Shown here in pieces: positions 53,546-54,379 of a DNA stretch of 54,379 nt (within the stretch, counting starts at the first letter, position 1; each line of letters begins with the position of its first letter). Below the pieces are notes generated by a model. It was not told the origin of the DNA and did not search any database. It was given only the letters and a program-made list of their open reading frames with translations. Both the position numbers and the translations under genes were made by a program. This DNA is from Methylocystaceae bacterium (GTDB lineage Bacteria; Pseudomonadota; Alphaproteobacteria; Rhizobiales; Beijerinckiaceae), in the NCBI GenBank assembly GCA_009921565.1, contig RFXM01000002.1, positions 1 to 54,379 of the forward strand. The letters run 5' to 3'.

Positions 53546-53962
53546 ATGATGGTTGAACTGGAAGAGTCCTATAAGCCAACGGACGATGAGCCGTTCATGA
53601 ATGAGCGACAGAAAGAATATTTCCGTCGCAAGCTTCTTGCGTGGAAAGAAGATATTCTGGAAGAAAGTCGCGAAACGCTTGTTGCTCTTCAAAGTGAAAA
53701 TGAAAATCACCCAGATCTTGCAGATCGCGCCTCATCAGAGACGGATCGAGCAATCGAATTGCGCGCGAGAGATCGTCAGCGAAAATTAATCGCTAAGATT
53801 GAAGCGGCGATTGAGCGACTTGATGATGGCTCTTATGGTTATTGTGAAGAAACGGGCGAGCCAATTTCAATCAAGCGTCTTGATGCGCGCCCCATTGCGA
53901 CACTGTCTATTGAGGCGCAAGAGCGGCATGAACGTCGCGAAAAAGTTTATCGCGACGATTGA
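53546..53962 (+). CDS. dksA: DksA-type zinc-finger-like transcription factor
   Basis: PFMNERQKEYFRRKLLAWKEDILEESRETLVALQSENENHPDLADRASSETDRAIELRARDRQRKLIAKIEAAIERLDDGSYGYCEETGEPISIKRLDARP. Confidence 0.95.
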   Translation: MMVELEESYKPTDDEPFMNERQKEYFRRKLLAWKEDILEESRETLVALQSENENHPDLADRASSETDRAIELRARDRQRKLIAKIEAAIERLDDGSYGYCEETGEPISIKRLDARPIATLSIEAQERHERREKVYRDD

Positions 53963-53994
53963 CCAAGCGCGTCATCTTTGAGGAATGGCTTTAA

Positions 53995-54028
53995 GCCGGC
54001 GTGTTGAAAAATATCACGCCGGCATTTT
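53995..54028. terminator. Terminator between dksA and fliO-like gene
   Basis: GCCGGCGTG-11 nt-CACGCCGGC-ATTTTT, convergent genes. Confidence 0.85.
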
Positions 54029-54379
54029 TATTCTTTGTCTGTTCTACCCAACAGGCGCGCCATTTCTTCCTCAAGCGAGTCCAAGGGATCAGAATTTGGC
54101 GCTTCTGCGCTCTCTTTAACGGTTGGCATAACCGGACGCTGCGGAGGCGGAGGCGGTGGTGGTGGCGGAGGAGGAGGCGGAGCGACGGACTTGGGGGGTT
54201 CCGGCAAAGGCGGCGGCGCGCTTCTGGGCGTTGCTGGCGCAAATATTGGCGGCGCCGGACGCTGGGCCTCAGGGCTAGCGGCAGTCGCGCCCGTCCCTTC
54301 TTCGTTTTCTTGCTTTGGCGTAATAACGCGTTGCGTCCTGGATAAAAACGACGGCATTCCTGGGGGGCGCGGCGGTGGC
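54028..54379 (-). CDS. FliO-like flagellar biosynthesis protein, C-terminal part (open at right edge)
   Basis: DPLDSLEEEMARLLGRTDKE C-terminus with proline-rich linker; frame stays open upstream of the ORF-track Met (…PPPRPPGMPSF); placement next to dksA. Confidence 0.65.
   Translation of the reverse strand, partial: PPPRPPGMPSFLSRTQRVITPKQENEEGTGATAASPEAQRPAPPIFAPATPRSAPPPLPEPPKSVAPPPPPPPPPPPPPQRPVMPTVKESAEAPNSDPLDSLEEEMARLLGRTDKE

Overview
This 54.4 kb alphaproteobacterial (probably Rhizobiales-like) chromosomal window is mostly housekeeping genes. Recognisable loci, in order: carB 5' end (truncated at the left edge), gtrA-like, hemF, trmL, petABC (cytochrome bc1), hom, glpX, rsmB-like, guaA, an AT-rich block of small hypothetical genes, a YfgM-like TPR protein, der, a poly-gamma-glutamate-hydrolase-like gene, rubrerythrin / Fe-S oxidoreductase / DUF3501, prfC, glyA, nrdR-ribD-ribE-ribH-nusB-thiL, hppA, nadE, an M14/aspartoacylase-like gene, an endo/exonuclease-phosphatase, a Crp-family regulator, an HD protein, amtB-glnK, tesB, trm112-like, a LON domain protein, a YbbN/CnoX-like thioredoxin, trmB, metK, lnt, corC, ybeY, phoH, miaB, rimI, tsaB, a NifU-like gene, an NTF2-like gene, trmJ, icd, dksA, and the C-terminal part of a fliO-like gene at the right edge. 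I saw no rRNA, tRNA, CRISPR, transposase, integrase or clear prophage. I did not find a convincing new multi-gene system. The best leads are: a structured, possibly switching leader RNA between lnt and metK; nested palindromes including an Irr-like (ICE) box upstream of the rubrerythrin/Fe-S/DUF3501 cassette; a likely 1-nt deletion at the start of miaB and a similar anomaly at glnK; a 14-bp perfect palindrome inside a RibE insertion; a 16-bp palindrome abutting the start codon of the M14 peptidase gene; mutually exclusive hairpins upstream of hom and an intrinsic terminator upstream of carB; and an AT-rich orphan-gene block directly after guaA. All calls are by eye from the sequence and the supplied translations; no database searches or folding programs were run.
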